In this document: positions 10,700 to 22,008 of the stretch, piece after piece | Layout: every line of letters starts with the position of its first letter | Position numbering within the stretch: the stretch's first letter is position 1 | Source of the DNA: Platerodrilus igneus | Lineage: Eukaryota; Arthropoda; Insecta; Coleoptera; Lycidae | NCBI GenBank assembly: GCA_036346225.1 | Contig: JARFIW010000170.1 | Coordinates: 9,362,501 to 9,426,500, forward strand | Direction: 5' to 3' | DNA length: 64,000 nt | Made by a program: the position numbers and the translations under genes | The notes under the pieces: model-generated | Database searches by the model: none | Seen by the model: the letters and a program-made list of their open reading frames with translations, nothing else | Told to the model about the DNA's origin: nothing

Positions 10700-13600
10700 C
10701 ATAATCCCTAAAGTTTCTTACCTTATGGCTCGACTTTGACCTTAGTATTTCACTGCTTCACCTGTGAACAGATTAAACAAAGAATAGCACTGTTTGTGCA
10801 CCTATACTCAAAAATTTTAAAATTCAAATGGAATCAACTTTCATTCATCCTAATTAAAAAGAATAGTCTTGTTCAAAAATAAAAATCTATTCCTCTTGTA
10901 TTCAATTAACGTGCTTTTTTACAAAATATCCTTTCATTTATTATATATTTTTGATTAAATTAATTTGTGAAAATTATTTACAAAGGCACTGGATAAAATC
11001 AGTACCAATCAAGTTAAATGTGGTTATTTCTGTAAGAAATATCTAGCCAAGTTTTATTAACAAATTGATTAAGCATAAAGTTGCTTTCTAAACTGTTACT
11101 TACTGATAACAAAATGTTGGTTTGGGTAGATCTACCATAACCTCACAATACATAATTCCAGATAGTTATTAATGAAATAGCAAACATAGAAGTTTAATTT
11201 CTAATTTTTCTTAAATAGAAGAATTTACTTTCTCTATCACATAATGACATCTTCCGTAGTTTCAGTGAATTAATAAAATATTAAGAAATGTAAAATTTAC
11301 AGATTCCTATTTTTAATATTGAAAAATATATTTATAGTCTGTCCTTGACCTATTTTGAAGTTTAAATACTTGATTAAACAAAAAATTATCTAACTGCTAT
11401 ATCCATAGTTCAGCTAACATATGAAAACAAATTTCTACATACCAGAACCCCGTCTGACTGAAAAATACCCGCTAGGCGTCTTGCGTCAGCATTAAAATAA
11501 GGAAATCTCCAATTTAAAACAAATAATTTTACTGCATACTGAAACTCCACATTACTCGGCATCCATTTTGAATAATTAAATTTCGCCAGGTCCACACTCG
11601 AACAAAGCGTAAACTCCTATATGTTCTTCTAGTGCTTTTAATTAAAATTACGTTAAACCAGACCCCTGCCAACCAAAGATGGTATGTTTTTCTTCAAGCT
11701 AAACATTATTTCCAATTTTCATCTTATTACCAATCTGCATGTTAATTTAAAGTTGCCTTACGTATAAATTAAACTACGAAAATTATCAAACGTTGCATGT
11801 TATTTTAAATTGAATACTATATGTAAAATTGCATGTTATATATAAAGTTGCATGTTAACTACGGCCTTTCAACAAAAATTTCTCGTCATCTGCGAGCTGT
11901 TCCAACAAGTGGACAACACAAAAGTGCTTTTCGGAGATGACATTTTCCTCTAAGAACAACTTAAATCGTACGTGCTTCCAACACGAAAAAACAGCAAAAA
12001 CCATTGTCCTCGGATTCAAGGAACAACTCGACCTGCTTTCACCACAGCTGTATTGGAAGTGTCGGAGTCAAGCGAGTTGCTGCCCGGCAACAAGATTACC
12101 TAACAACTGTCTAACAGAGGGAGCTCTAGGAATGACACTAAATGAAAACTTATTTTGTCACCGTGTAAATTAAATTTTAATTTGAATTGAATGCTAATAC
12201 TTTATTAGGCAATAGGTAATATTTAATTAGTGGATTGTATAGCATTATTATGCATTATATTGTTTATTATTAAATAAAGAGATTAATTATATGAACACAT
12301 CTAGATAAGGAATAAAATCGTTACACTATATATTCATTTGCAAAAACTGTTTGTACAACGTGTAGCTTTTAGTAATCTATGACCAAGAGTAAAAATATAT
12401 CGTATATAGCGGATATTGTTATATTTATTACAAATATCATGATATTTACCAACCCTGTCTACCACCCCATTGAAAAAGTGAAAGTAATGGACTCGCCATA
12501 ATGATGTCACGTGATCCATGAACGAATCTTGAAGGGAACAACAATTTGCAAAATGGGCCTCAGACGTTCTTATAGGAAAATTTATGTAAAAAATTGCCGA
12601 TTTTGTTTCAGAAACCGCGTATCTTGTCTACTTATAGTTCAATATTACGTTTTTCAATAGTATTTTAAGTATTTAATATAATTGCATGTGAAAACAAATT
12701 AATCCTTTGAATGTAATCCATATGTATATAATTTGCCACTTCACACAATTCCCTTCATAAAATTTAAAAATTGGACGGAAGTTTTTTAATTAAAAGATAA
12801 GATTCGGATGCAATTCTGTGGCAACGAAATTATCGAATAAAACTAATATTCAAAATTCCTACGATAAGAAAATCCGTCAAAAGGCCTTTACTATAAATTA
12901 TGCTAATCAAACTAAATCCTCGTCACTCAATGAATGTCCCTTCTATATGCTAATTGTAAAAAAATGAGGCGTGTAGCAAGAACGAGACGTAATGCGGATA
13001 ATTAAACGGTAGATAAAACATGCAAAGACCGTTTGCAGTAGACAAGAACAACACCAAAACACACTCAAGTATTTCGAATGAAATGTTGAGTTAAATTAAC
13101 ATGCCTGTCGCGAACCAACGCTAAACACGGCAATAAAACAAGCCTATAAAACAACTGAAGGAATATAGTTCAGCAAATGATGCTAAAATAAGAACAGTCG
13201 CAACGGGTAATTATTTCTGCAATGCGGACCTGTTCTTTTGATTAATTCAAATGTTTTCGTACCTTTCGGCTTTATAATAACCCACTATTAGAATGGATAA
13301 GCGATTTATAACATTTTAAACAAACAATAACAACTTAATTTCTTGACTACATTGTCGGCCTGTTTGATTTGAATGCGTGAAAGAGTTAACTATTTCAGTC
13401 AACATACAGATGACTATCCACTGAAAGCAATTGAAGCTTTAGCAATTTAGGAAATCTCCTTTAGACGACTTCCATTACGAAAAAATACACGAAATACGTA
13501 TTCAACTCTTCAAATAAGTACCACGAGTGAAGTTTTGATAAATTCTGCGTATTTCGAATAACTCAGTTTCAGAAATAAAAATGGTAGTTACAATATTAGA

Positions 13601-15595
13601 AATTAGAAAGAACTTTATTTAAAGGCGGCGGTAGTAGGCGTTGTAAACCAAAAGTAGGTCAGCTCTGATGTGAAACTGAAAAAATAGATTAGCTGCAAAA
13701 ACGCTGGAGTCTTCATGAATTGAAAGAAACTTAGACAAAAGAGGTTATGAATCCAAAGTGGCTAAGTTCTAATAAAAATTAGAATGACTTTATTATGTTC
13801 AGGTCTTGTATCTAGAACATTTTGCCCATACTTATTTTAAATTTCATATCTAGTACTGTTTCCCCGGTTATTTTGCATGCTTAGTAGCGGTTTGTCTCCC
13901 TTTCAATTTTAAACAATCATTTGTCTAACACCCTGTAGCATTTTATTAAGTATTCAGTTATTGAATCTAAGGTACTTCGAATTTATTTCGAGTTAGCCGT
14001 AAAATCTGCGATTATTATTATTATCCAAGTTAAATATTTTGAATTTATTTTGTTTTGATAACGTGCTAAACCTCAGGTTTTATTATTACATTGTATGGAA
14101 ATTAATTTTGGTTATAAAAGGTTAAAAATTCTGACAATATGTGTTCGCTTAAATAAATTTAGAAAGTGCTGTTTTATTTATCGAAACATTTGTTCTCAAA
14201 GATTGTAAAATGTTTCTAAAAAGTAAAATATATGCATTGCTTCAATAGACTTTTTGAACGTGGTTTGACTATCAACCCCAAGAAGTTACACTTTTGAAAC
14301 GTGTTTTCTACAAGGTCGGTTAGGAACATATTTCGAAATAGTAAAGTTTCTATGGTCTCATACAGGATGTAGGCCACCAATTATACACTTAACGATATAA
14401 TTTTGCAACGTTGGTTGCAAATTGCTAGCTGGTTGAACAGACGTTGTTTTGAAAACGCCAGGGTTTTCAAGCAGACGTTATTCGCGGAATTTTCCACGTT
14501 TGTTAGTGTCTATTGTGTATAGGTGATGTTTTGAAGATGTTTTAAAGGGAAAATACGATCCTTTCATGTGTGTGATTATCTCCACATGATGCTGACAAGC
14601 GAAGTTACGCTCGCAATAATTATTATTATTGAACCTGCTACTCTTATGGCTTAACAGCGAAGAACAGAAGTGCTTTCCGTTATATAAAAATACGTGTTTT
14701 CGATATTCTAGTTAGTGGTAGTGCGTCCTAAGTTTGCTAATACTACGCGTCTGATTACAAATTATTATTATGTACTTCTTAGTCGGTTAAACCGCATTAA
14801 ATTATTTTCAGTGATGTGCTCCGATAATAGCATTACTTAGTTTCGGTTGTGTAAAAGTAGAAATACCCAATATTCTTTCATAAAGGGGATACTCATTTTC
14901 TGATTTGAATAACCAACAATTTTAATATACAGAATTCCTGTCCGATCCGTTTTTGTTTGAACTTTGTTCGGGATGTTACGATAAAGAAAGTCGGTGGCGC
15001 TTAAGATGTGGACCATTTCATTGAAGCAATATTTATTATACTACGTTATCGACGCTTGTTAATTTATTGTTGATATTAACTTTTTTTTTTAAATTAATAA
15101 GAGATAATGCCGTGATATTGCGGTTCTGATTGGAGGCAAATAAATTTGTATGATGATACTTTCGATATTCAGGTTATTTTGTATACATAATGGAAGATCA
15201 CTGCGCGATTTCATTCTAAATAATTACGTAATTTTCTTGGAAATCCTCATTGGCATCTAAAATCGCGGCGTTTTATTACCTCGTAATCTCTCCCACTTAA
15301 TAGTGACGTGCACGGTTCGTCCTACTCTAACATATATACGATTATTGTGGCGTCGCATACTAATCTAGTAATTGCGGAAGGTAATCAATTTTTATTGGTT
15401 ATTTTATGGATTTTATGGGTTTATTTCAATGTTCGAGCCGCTTCTTCGAATAAACGTTTATTTATTAATAAGTTCATACAAAATTGAGGTATTTTGCTAA
15501 AACTTTCTTCTTAATTTCGTTTATTCAAGAAAATTCTCTATTTAAACTAAATTTATGTAATCCACAGGGTAATTAATTTAAACTTTAATCGCTTT
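10700..15595. other. Nearly 5 kb with no gene or recognised element
   Basis: AT-rich sequence. Small frames at 11410-11595, 11937-12173 and 12334-12519 show no motif. The segment about 12470-12560 resembles 58455-58570 (shared TGAAAAAGTGAAAGT-like, a TGATGNCNTTACGTGAT-like and AATTTGCAAAA blocks), so it may be a fragment of a dispersed repeat. The rest looks like old intergenic or intronic DNA. Confidence 0.5.
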
Positions 15596-15599
15596 TTAA

Positions 15600-17541
15600 T
15601 GCAAGAGGGGTTGCATTTTATAAAAAATATTTGCTTTTACGTCAAAACGTGTTTCTAATACACCTATTAAGGTTAGAGTTGGGGTTTCAAATACACGAAA
15701 TTACATAGGTCAAGTTGGAGTACGTAGCCACGAGCTATGGAAAAGTTAATTAGGTATTTTAAATAATTAAGATAGCACTTATTTAACTTAAGGTAGGAAT
15801 TTAGAGTTAATTTGATTGCAACTTTGCATTTATTTAGTAAGGAAATAACATAATTAAGGGTTAAAGGCAACAAGATGAAAATACCGCTTTTATTATAATT
15901 TAAGATAGTGTAGAAGGATGTAAAAACTTTTCAGATCGGTATTTTAGTAAACAAGAAACGTTTCAATATAGCATTTACAACACGAGCTTGGTAGTAGTAG
16001 GTAAGAAAATCAATAATTTCTAAGAATGTAACGGACGTTGAACCGCAGACACGAATTGATATTACAAACGAAGACGGACTTTATCACATCATATGAAAGA
16101 CAAAGATGCAAATGTTAAGTATCAGTTAGACTTTATAACAAACAAAGGAACAAAAACAATTCTGTAGCTTGTAGATAGAGTAAGACGAAAGATAGTTGTA
16201 TCGATCGAAATAGAATAATCTAATTGGACGTTACAGGTATGCGCGTAACAGTCTTAATAAGAGAGGTGGCAGATATCCAACTGGGAGTTCGTAAGGATTA
16301 AGCATGAGTGGAACAAGGCGATATACGAGAGCAAGTGAGAAGAAATATGTTTGGTTGAGTTGAAAGGCGTGAAGTGACAAAAATCGATGTTCGTTGAGGC
16401 TAGTTTTCTTCGAACACAAGGACGGTTGGCGGTTTTCGAACGAATTATATATGTTTGTACGCTGTATTTCAGAGAAAATTTAGAACCGTTGGTGTTTTAA
16501 CTCGAAATTGGCGACGGTTATGCCTGTAATTTTTGGAAGCAAGCAGACGGTTGGCGGTTTACTGGGAATGTTTGTTTGTACGTTGTTGAATACGTGAGAA
16601 TTTAGAAAAGGGGGGGATACGATTTGTCCCTATATAAACACCCTGGAGGAGGGTGACTTTCTCTTGCTTATTCCTTCACTCACCTTCGATGGTAGTTCTA
16701 GTAGTGACTACTTTTAAGTGATTGAACATAGTTATTTGTTATTGCACATAAGTTAGCGTGTTGTGATGATAAGTTGATATATATTGAAAACCTTTCAATA
16801 AATATAGTTGTGAGCGAAGCATGTATTACGCATGTAAGTACCAACTACAGTTTTTGAGTGTTCGAGAGTACAAAAAGTTACTAAATTTGGAATTTAATGG
16901 TGAAAGCATCAATTTTTGATTGGTTATTTACAAATGGAAAGATAATGTAAAATTGTGGAAGTTTGGATGCAGTTTGCTTATGGTAAATGAGGAAAGATTT
17001 GGATGGTAGCGTGCCAGGAGGAATGGTGATTCGACCTGGAAAGCGGCTCCACAGTCGACAGTCTTTGTAGGCGGCATCATCGTCGAGGGCTGGTTTGCTG
17101 ATACCTGCAGGAGAATAGTTACCAGGTAACGAATTTTATGAAACATTTTATGGTAGTGATTGGCCGTGTTTACGTTACTTTTTTTGTGCTTTGGAGTGAT
17201 AATTCTATATTCTTACTTTAATAGGGTATTTGTGTGATCAGATTACTGAATTCAAATACATTTTTGAAAAAGGAATTGTTGAGATTCATAGTGATTATTG
17301 TATATAATGAAGAGTTTTTTTAATTGTAATATTTATTTCATGTAAATAGAGCGTGATGTATCTTGTGAGTTGCGTTATTTAGAGTATGGTTGTATGGTAG
17401 TGATTTGCTTTTAGATTACAGCGTGGAGGCAGTGAGCGGGAGTTTTTAGTTTCAGCAGTCCAGGTAAGCGTCTTTGGTGGTATATTATGCATAGTAGAGT
17501 GACAAAGTAGGAGTAGTTGTGGTAAACTACACAACAATACA
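15600..17541 (+). mobile_element. Long LTR-like unit D
   Basis: Matches, in inverted orientation, the unit at about 54028-52200 over at least 1.6 kb in the same order of blocks, including the segment with AAGGACGGTTGGC (about 16420), the TATATAAA box and the block ending GAATAGTTACCAGG. It contains a TATA box (16631), an AATAAA (about 16796) and ends in ACA directly before a tRNA-Lys-type primer binding site. It is therefore read as a 5' LTR of roughly 1.9 kb. A TG at 15600 (TGCAAGAGGGG) is a candidate 5' end but is not confirmed. It has no coding capacity; minus-strand frames inside are shadows. Confidence 0.65.
16631..16638 (+). promoter_or_regulatory. TATA box of LTR-like unit D
   Basis: TATATAAA preceded by tccc. 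The inverted partner has TATATAAA at the equivalent place (plus-strand coordinates about 52888-52895). About 47 bases downstream both copies have a TTCACTC/TTCAGTC motif resembling an arthropod initiator. That spacing is longer than the usual 30, so the true start site is uncertain. Confidence 0.55.
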
Positions 17542-17565
17542 TGGCACACAATCTGTGGGGCTCGA
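17542..17565 (+). promoter_or_regulatory. Primer binding site, tRNA-Lys type (unit D)
   Basis: Begins TGGCACACAATC and ends GTGGGGCTCGA. The complement of the 3' end of tRNA-Lys begins TGGCGCCCAACG and ends TGGGGCTCGA, so both ends agree, with two extra bases and a few substitutions in the middle. It sits directly after an ACA LTR end, as expected. The sequence comparison relies on the known conserved tRNA-Lys 3' end, not on a search. Confidence 0.65.
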
Positions 17566-17607
17566 TATAATTTTAGGTTCGAGAAAATCTAAAGGAAAAA
17601 TTCATAG

Positions 17608-17610
<3 letters not shown>

Positions 17611-17679
<69 letters not shown>
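17611..17679. repeat. (TA)n tract
   Basis: Almost uninterrupted TA dinucleotides with a short break around 17641-17650. It follows the motif TTCATAGCAA at 17601-17610, which recurs in opposite orientation at the start of the next unit (TTGCTATGG at 18339). Confidence 0.95.
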
Positions 17680-17684
<5 letters not shown>

Positions 17685-18338
17685 AAAACTTTATATATAA
17701 AGGTTTAATTAATAGGTAAACAGGTTTCTAAAACACTTAAAGACGTAATATATAGGTAGACACTTTGAAATGGTATAATGAAGCATTTATGATTCAGAAA
17801 TTAATCGTGAAGCGATATGTTACCTAGTATTTCAAATAAAAACCTTATTCTAATAGGCGGATCATCTATAAGTGGGTATAGGTGCATTATAGGGCATGGC
17901 CTAGTGATATAAAAGCCTGTCATCGAAGTAAAATGATATTGAAAGCTTACAGTAATTAAAAAGTGTAATTTTTATTTTTATTTTTATTTATATTTAATGT
18001 TATATCCATTGTATCCATTTTATATTATTTTATTTTATTGTATTTTATATTTTACATTGGTGTTATATCAAGTATTTCATTTTGTTTTATTTTTATTGTT
18101 ATATTACTTTTTAATTTTTAATTGTTAATTTGTCCACACATTAATATAACAATAACATAGAATATTAGAAACATACATGATTAACTAACATAATAATTTT
18201 TAAATATACCTGTAATACATTAAATAAATTATAAGATTTCACACAATTTTGAAATATGACTAACATTAATAATAAAACCGTTTAAAATTAATATTATGAT
18301 TCTAACTAACATAATTTAAGTAAAGCACCCTATATATA
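17680..18338. other. AT-rich spacer between convergent LTR-like units
   Basis: Very AT-rich, with TTTTA-type runs at 17970-18120. No coding trace of gag or pol. If units D and L were the two ends of one element, this would be the internal region, but their inverted orientation and its short length argue against that. Confidence 0.5.
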
Positions 18339-18360
18339 TTGCTATGGTACTAGCGGATTA

Positions 18361-18383
18361 TCGAGCCCCGACGTTGGGCTGTA
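18361..18383 (-). promoter_or_regulatory. Primer binding site, tRNA-Lys type (unit L)
   Basis: On the minus strand it reads TACAGCCCAACG then TCGGGGCTCGA, against the tRNA-Lys complement TGGCGCCCAACG then TGGGGCTCGA. It lies immediately after the inferred 3' end of minus-strand LTR-like unit L and is the second site of this type in the window, supporting the LTR reading of these units. The plus strand here resembles a tRNA 3' half, but there is no A-box half, so it is not a tRNA gene. Confidence 0.7.
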
Positions 18384-20170
18384 TATTTATTTTGCTATGA
18401 ATTCTAAATTATCGGACCACCATTTTAATATTCACGATTAAGTGTAATTATCTCCTCCTCCAGCTGTTTCTTAATATTACTATCAACTGGACTTTATCTT
18501 TAAACAACTCTATCTACCAATGGCAAAATTCGATACGTTACCGCCTTGCGGGTTATCACTTTCCTATTCAACTTGTGGCTCCGCCTTTATACTATTTAAA
18601 TCTTACGACCTCGGCTAGCATTTATTTGCAATTATAAAATTCAGTAAATTTAGATTCTATATAATGAGACCAATATGTTATGTACAGCTTTTGAAATTAT
18701 TTGTAATACATTTCTTATAAATTTCATTTATTAACAACCATTTAGTATGTACTCAAAAACCCAAAGTCACCAAAGAAAATTTATTATCTTTACCAACAAA
18801 GTGTAGAATATTCTAAACCTGTTTTCTTATTACTCATTCAATACGTATGCAACCTCTTTTGTTGACTCCTTCACAAGCATATCATATTTAGCAAATTCAA
18901 TATTAAAAATAAAATAAAAATTCATATAGAAAAACAAATGTCTTATAACTAAAAATCTGACCTGGTTTTGTCTTTTTCACATCGACGCTTCCAATAAAAA
19001 TGATCTTCCCCAATTCTGGATTCCATTCAAATTATTACGCTATGGACGATCACCATTAAATTATATACCCCAATTTATTTCAATTCCTCAAACTTAGACT
19101 TTTATCATTCTTGCCCCAGACTTAAAATTGTAGTTTGTTTCATCCCTGTACTTCAAGATTGTATTATTCTTCTTTTCCCCTTGACATTTAAATTGCATTA
19201 CTGTATTTCTTAACATCAGAATCCTAGTCTACTTCCCTCAGACCTCGAAACCCTATTATTTTTATGTCTTAGTTTACAATAAATTCATTAAAAACTTACT
19301 TACGTTTAAACGGTAATTGTAATCTTCATACTCGCACTCATTTTATTTTTCACTTTTATACTTATTACGTAATACTTTGTCTAATGGCAATGCACTTCGG
19401 CCTTCATTGAGTCCAAAACTGACTTTCTTATCAAGGTGCTTGCTAATATAATCTCGAATTCCCACTCCATCCGTGGGTTTGGTCTAGAACTCGTCGCTTG
19501 TCTCTGACCAATCAAATAATTTTATTTGGATCAGTTTCTGATGTAATGCTCCACGTTTTCCCATAATCACAACCTGCCCGCAGCTGTCTTTTATTATCAA
19601 CATGCTGTATTTTGATAGATTACTTGCTTTTCTATAAACAGCTGATGCAACCCGACTTTAAATTTCCATGTTTACATGCGATTCACGCAATTTTTAATCA
19701 CTTCTCTTATCAAAATGGTTAGATCTTGTACGCATTTATATTAACTACCTGAAACTCTATTTCTATATCCGTATTAATTTAATCGTCTGGAACTCTTCTT
19801 CTAAATGCGTGTCTAATTACACTTTATCATTTATTTCTCAATATACGCGTACTTCCACTGAAAAATATCCTTATTTGTTTTACCTAAACTAACTAAACTT
19901 TATCTACAGGGTATTTAATGTTTACTATTTACTTAATACATGTACTTCTCATTCCTACGCCAACTATGCGTCTTCCTATGTTTACCTGCGTCGCCCAAAA
20001 ACTATCTCTACTCTATATACAGGGTGTTGACTACTTACTATCTACAAACTATGTCTATTTCTTAATTATTTCCTTAAATAAGTGTGGTTTTCTGCTGCCT
20101 ATTCTAATTACTCCTTCCCGAACGACCTTTACTATAACGTGCACCCTTAAGCAACCCCTTATCACAGCAA
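18384..20170 (-). mobile_element. LTR-like unit L (left arm of large palindrome)
   Basis: Read on the minus strand from 20170 it begins TTGCTGTGATAAGGGGTTG and runs about 1.79 kb to a primer binding site. The order of recognisable blocks equals that of unit R read on the plus strand: the ACGACCTTT/AAGGTCGTTT block, an internal CAGGGTGTT repeat pair, the tRNA-proximal CCCAC..GTGGG block, TATATTA then TCAGTTTT, the block GCGTCGAT, and a TAGTTATAAGACAT-like block. Plus-strand frames inside (for example 19918-20193) have no motif. Divergence from R is substantial; identity was not computed. Confidence 0.75.
19417..19450 (-). promoter_or_regulatory. TATA/initiator promoter of unit L
   Basis: On the minus strand TATATTA (19450-19444) is followed about 30 bases later by TCAGTT (19422-19417), the arthropod initiator consensus. 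Spacing and both motifs are matched in unit R at 20920-20954. Transcription would run toward lower coordinates. Confidence 0.55.
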
Positions 20171-20184
20171 TATATATATATATA

Positions 20185-21945
20185 TTGCTGTGATAAGGGG
20201 TTGTTTAAAGGTGTATTTTATAGCAAAGGTCGTTTAGTAACCATAAATTATGATAGGAAGCAGAAAACTGCATTTATTTAGTAGAAAATTGAGTAATTGG
20301 GATAGTTTGTAAATAGTAAGCATTCAACGCCCTGTATATAGAGTATAATTAGTTTTAAGTGACGCAAATAAACACATCTTACAACAATAGGACGCATAGT
20401 TAGCATAGAAATAGGTAATTCATGCATTAGGTAAATGACAAAGATTTAACACCCGGTAGTAATTTTAAGTAATGCAAATAACGATATTTTACAATAGAAG
20501 CACGCGTATTTAGAAGTAAACATAGTTCATGTAATTAAACACGCATTCAAAAGAATTCTAATTAGTTATGATATATTACGGAGATAAGAGATATAACTTA
20601 AAGAAGCTTTGTGTAAATGCGTAGAAACAATTAACATTTTGATAAGTAAATGTAATTAAGGATGCGTAAATAAATAAACATACTTGAAAATTGAAATTAA
20701 AATTGCATCAGGTATTTTTGTATAATGTGTAAAAGCGATTATTTACTCAAAACACCGTATGGTCTGATAACGAGGTATCTATAAGCAAATAACCATTACG
20801 TGGGAAACGAATTTGTTACATCAGAAAACCACTTCAAGTGTAGGAAATACAAAGACCTCATTGGTTAAGATTAGCGACGGACTTGTAAGCCAAGCCCACA
20901 TCTAAGTGGGATCAACCCATATATTAACAACGAGCAATGATAACAGAGCTCAGTTTTAACTCAACAAGGCCAAGCTGCGATACTCTGAACCTAAGAGTCA
21001 CGCGTAATAATATTTTAATATTGAAAATGTATAGTGCTACGAATATGAAAATTTCTATTGGCGATTAACGTAAGTAGAATTTGGGGAATTTATTTAAACT
21101 AATAAGATAATAATAGAGATTTGAGGGTGACGACAATAATTTGAGGCTGATGATAATAATTCCGAATTGGTGGAGAATAATTTCGAATGTGATGTCAATA
21201 AGCCAAGTGTATAATAAATCCGAGTGTATGGATAATCTTAGTTGGTTGATAATATTTCAAATGTGTTGATGACAATAATTCTGAATTGATGTTGGTTGAT
21301 AATGGATGGTATAATAATTTAAATGCATGGAAAATTCTAATTGATGGTATAATATTTAGAGCGTCGATAATTTTGGCACAATCAAAAAAAAGCACGAAGT
21401 AAGCAGAGCAGGTTAGATCTTATTAGTTTTAAGACATTTTTTTCTATTTGAATTTGAATATTGAATTTGCTTAATTAATATAAAAGTGTAACAGAGTCAG
21501 CAACAAACTTGGCATACGTTAAAAGTACGTAATATTATAAAGGGGTTTAGAACGTTCCAGGCTTCTTTGATAAAAAGAGTAGTTTTTGGTGACTTTAGAT
21601 TGATTGCAAAGCAGATAAATTTTGGGATAAATAAGACTTATAATATTGATTGATTGAAGAGTGTATTTTAATAATTTTCAAAACCTGTACATAATATTTC
21701 TTTTTATTATATGGAATTAATTAACTTCATTTTATAATTCAAACAAAGAGGTAATCAGAAAGGGGTAAAAGAGAGAAAAATTGATCATCGTAACGTTGTG
21801 CACTCTGTGTAGAATAATAATAATGGCTAGCCGTGGCAGAATAATAAGGAAAATTAGTGGGAGTGAAATTTGATTAGGAAAACACAGAGAGGTGAAGTTA
21901 TAAGTAGAATACGAGATTGACACCGAGTACGGCGTTATCATATCA

Positions 21946-21957
<12 letters not shown>
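20185..21957 (+). mobile_element. LTR-like unit R (right arm of large palindrome)
   Basis: Begins TTGCTGTGATAAGGGGTTG next to the TA core and extends about 1.77 kb to CGTTATCATATCAATATTTTATA, where it meets a (TA)n(CA)n tract. It is collinear with unit L on the other strand. It contains a TATA/initiator pair and, at 20326-20560, two related subunits about 122 bases apart (each with a CCCTG/CCCGG start and an AGTTTTAAGTGACGCAAAT-like block). No primer binding site follows; the microsatellite occupies that position. Minus-strand frames here (21195-21395, 21732-21941) are not genes. Confidence 0.75.
20920..20954 (+). promoter_or_regulatory. TATA/initiator promoter of unit R
   Basis: TATATTAA at 20920 and CTCAGTTTT with the initiator A at 20952, 32 bases apart. 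Mirror image of the signal in unit L. Together they would drive divergent transcripts outward from the palindrome. Confidence 0.55.

Positions 21958-22008
<51 letters not shown>
21947..22008. repeat. (TA)n(CA)n microsatellite
   Basis: TA repeats to about 21986 followed by CA repeats to 22008. It separates the right arm of the palindrome from the mariner remnant. Confidence 0.95.

Larger units (their letters stand above)
18339..21957. repeat. Imperfect palindrome of about 3.6 kb
   Basis: Units L and R are head-to-head inverted repeats separated by 14 bases of TA repeats (20171-20184). Beside the centre the arms are nearly perfect: CCCCTTATCACAGCAA on the left and TTGCTGTGATAAGGGG on the right. 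Similarity decays outward but keeps collinear blocks to the ends. Both outer edges abut TA-rich tracts (about 18331-18339 and 21947 onward). Confidence 0.85.

Noticed and set aside
18361..18385. tRNA-Lys 3' half on the plus strand
   Set aside because: TCGAGCCCCGACGTTGGG looks like a T-arm and acceptor, but there is no D-arm, anticodon stem or A box upstream. Its position after an LTR end makes a primer binding site the better reading.
19918..20193. 91-codon frame ending at the palindrome centre
   Set aside because: Runs through the non-coding LTR-like unit L and into the TA core; hydrophobic composition results from AT-rich sequence.
18339..21946. DNA transposon reading of the palindrome units with TTGCTRTG terminal inverted repeats
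   Set aside because: TTGCTGTGATAAGG and its counterparts could be short TIRs beside TA targets, but the tRNA-Lys-type primer binding sites, the TATA/initiator pair and the lack of any transposase favour LTRs. I keep the transposon reading only as a weak alternative.
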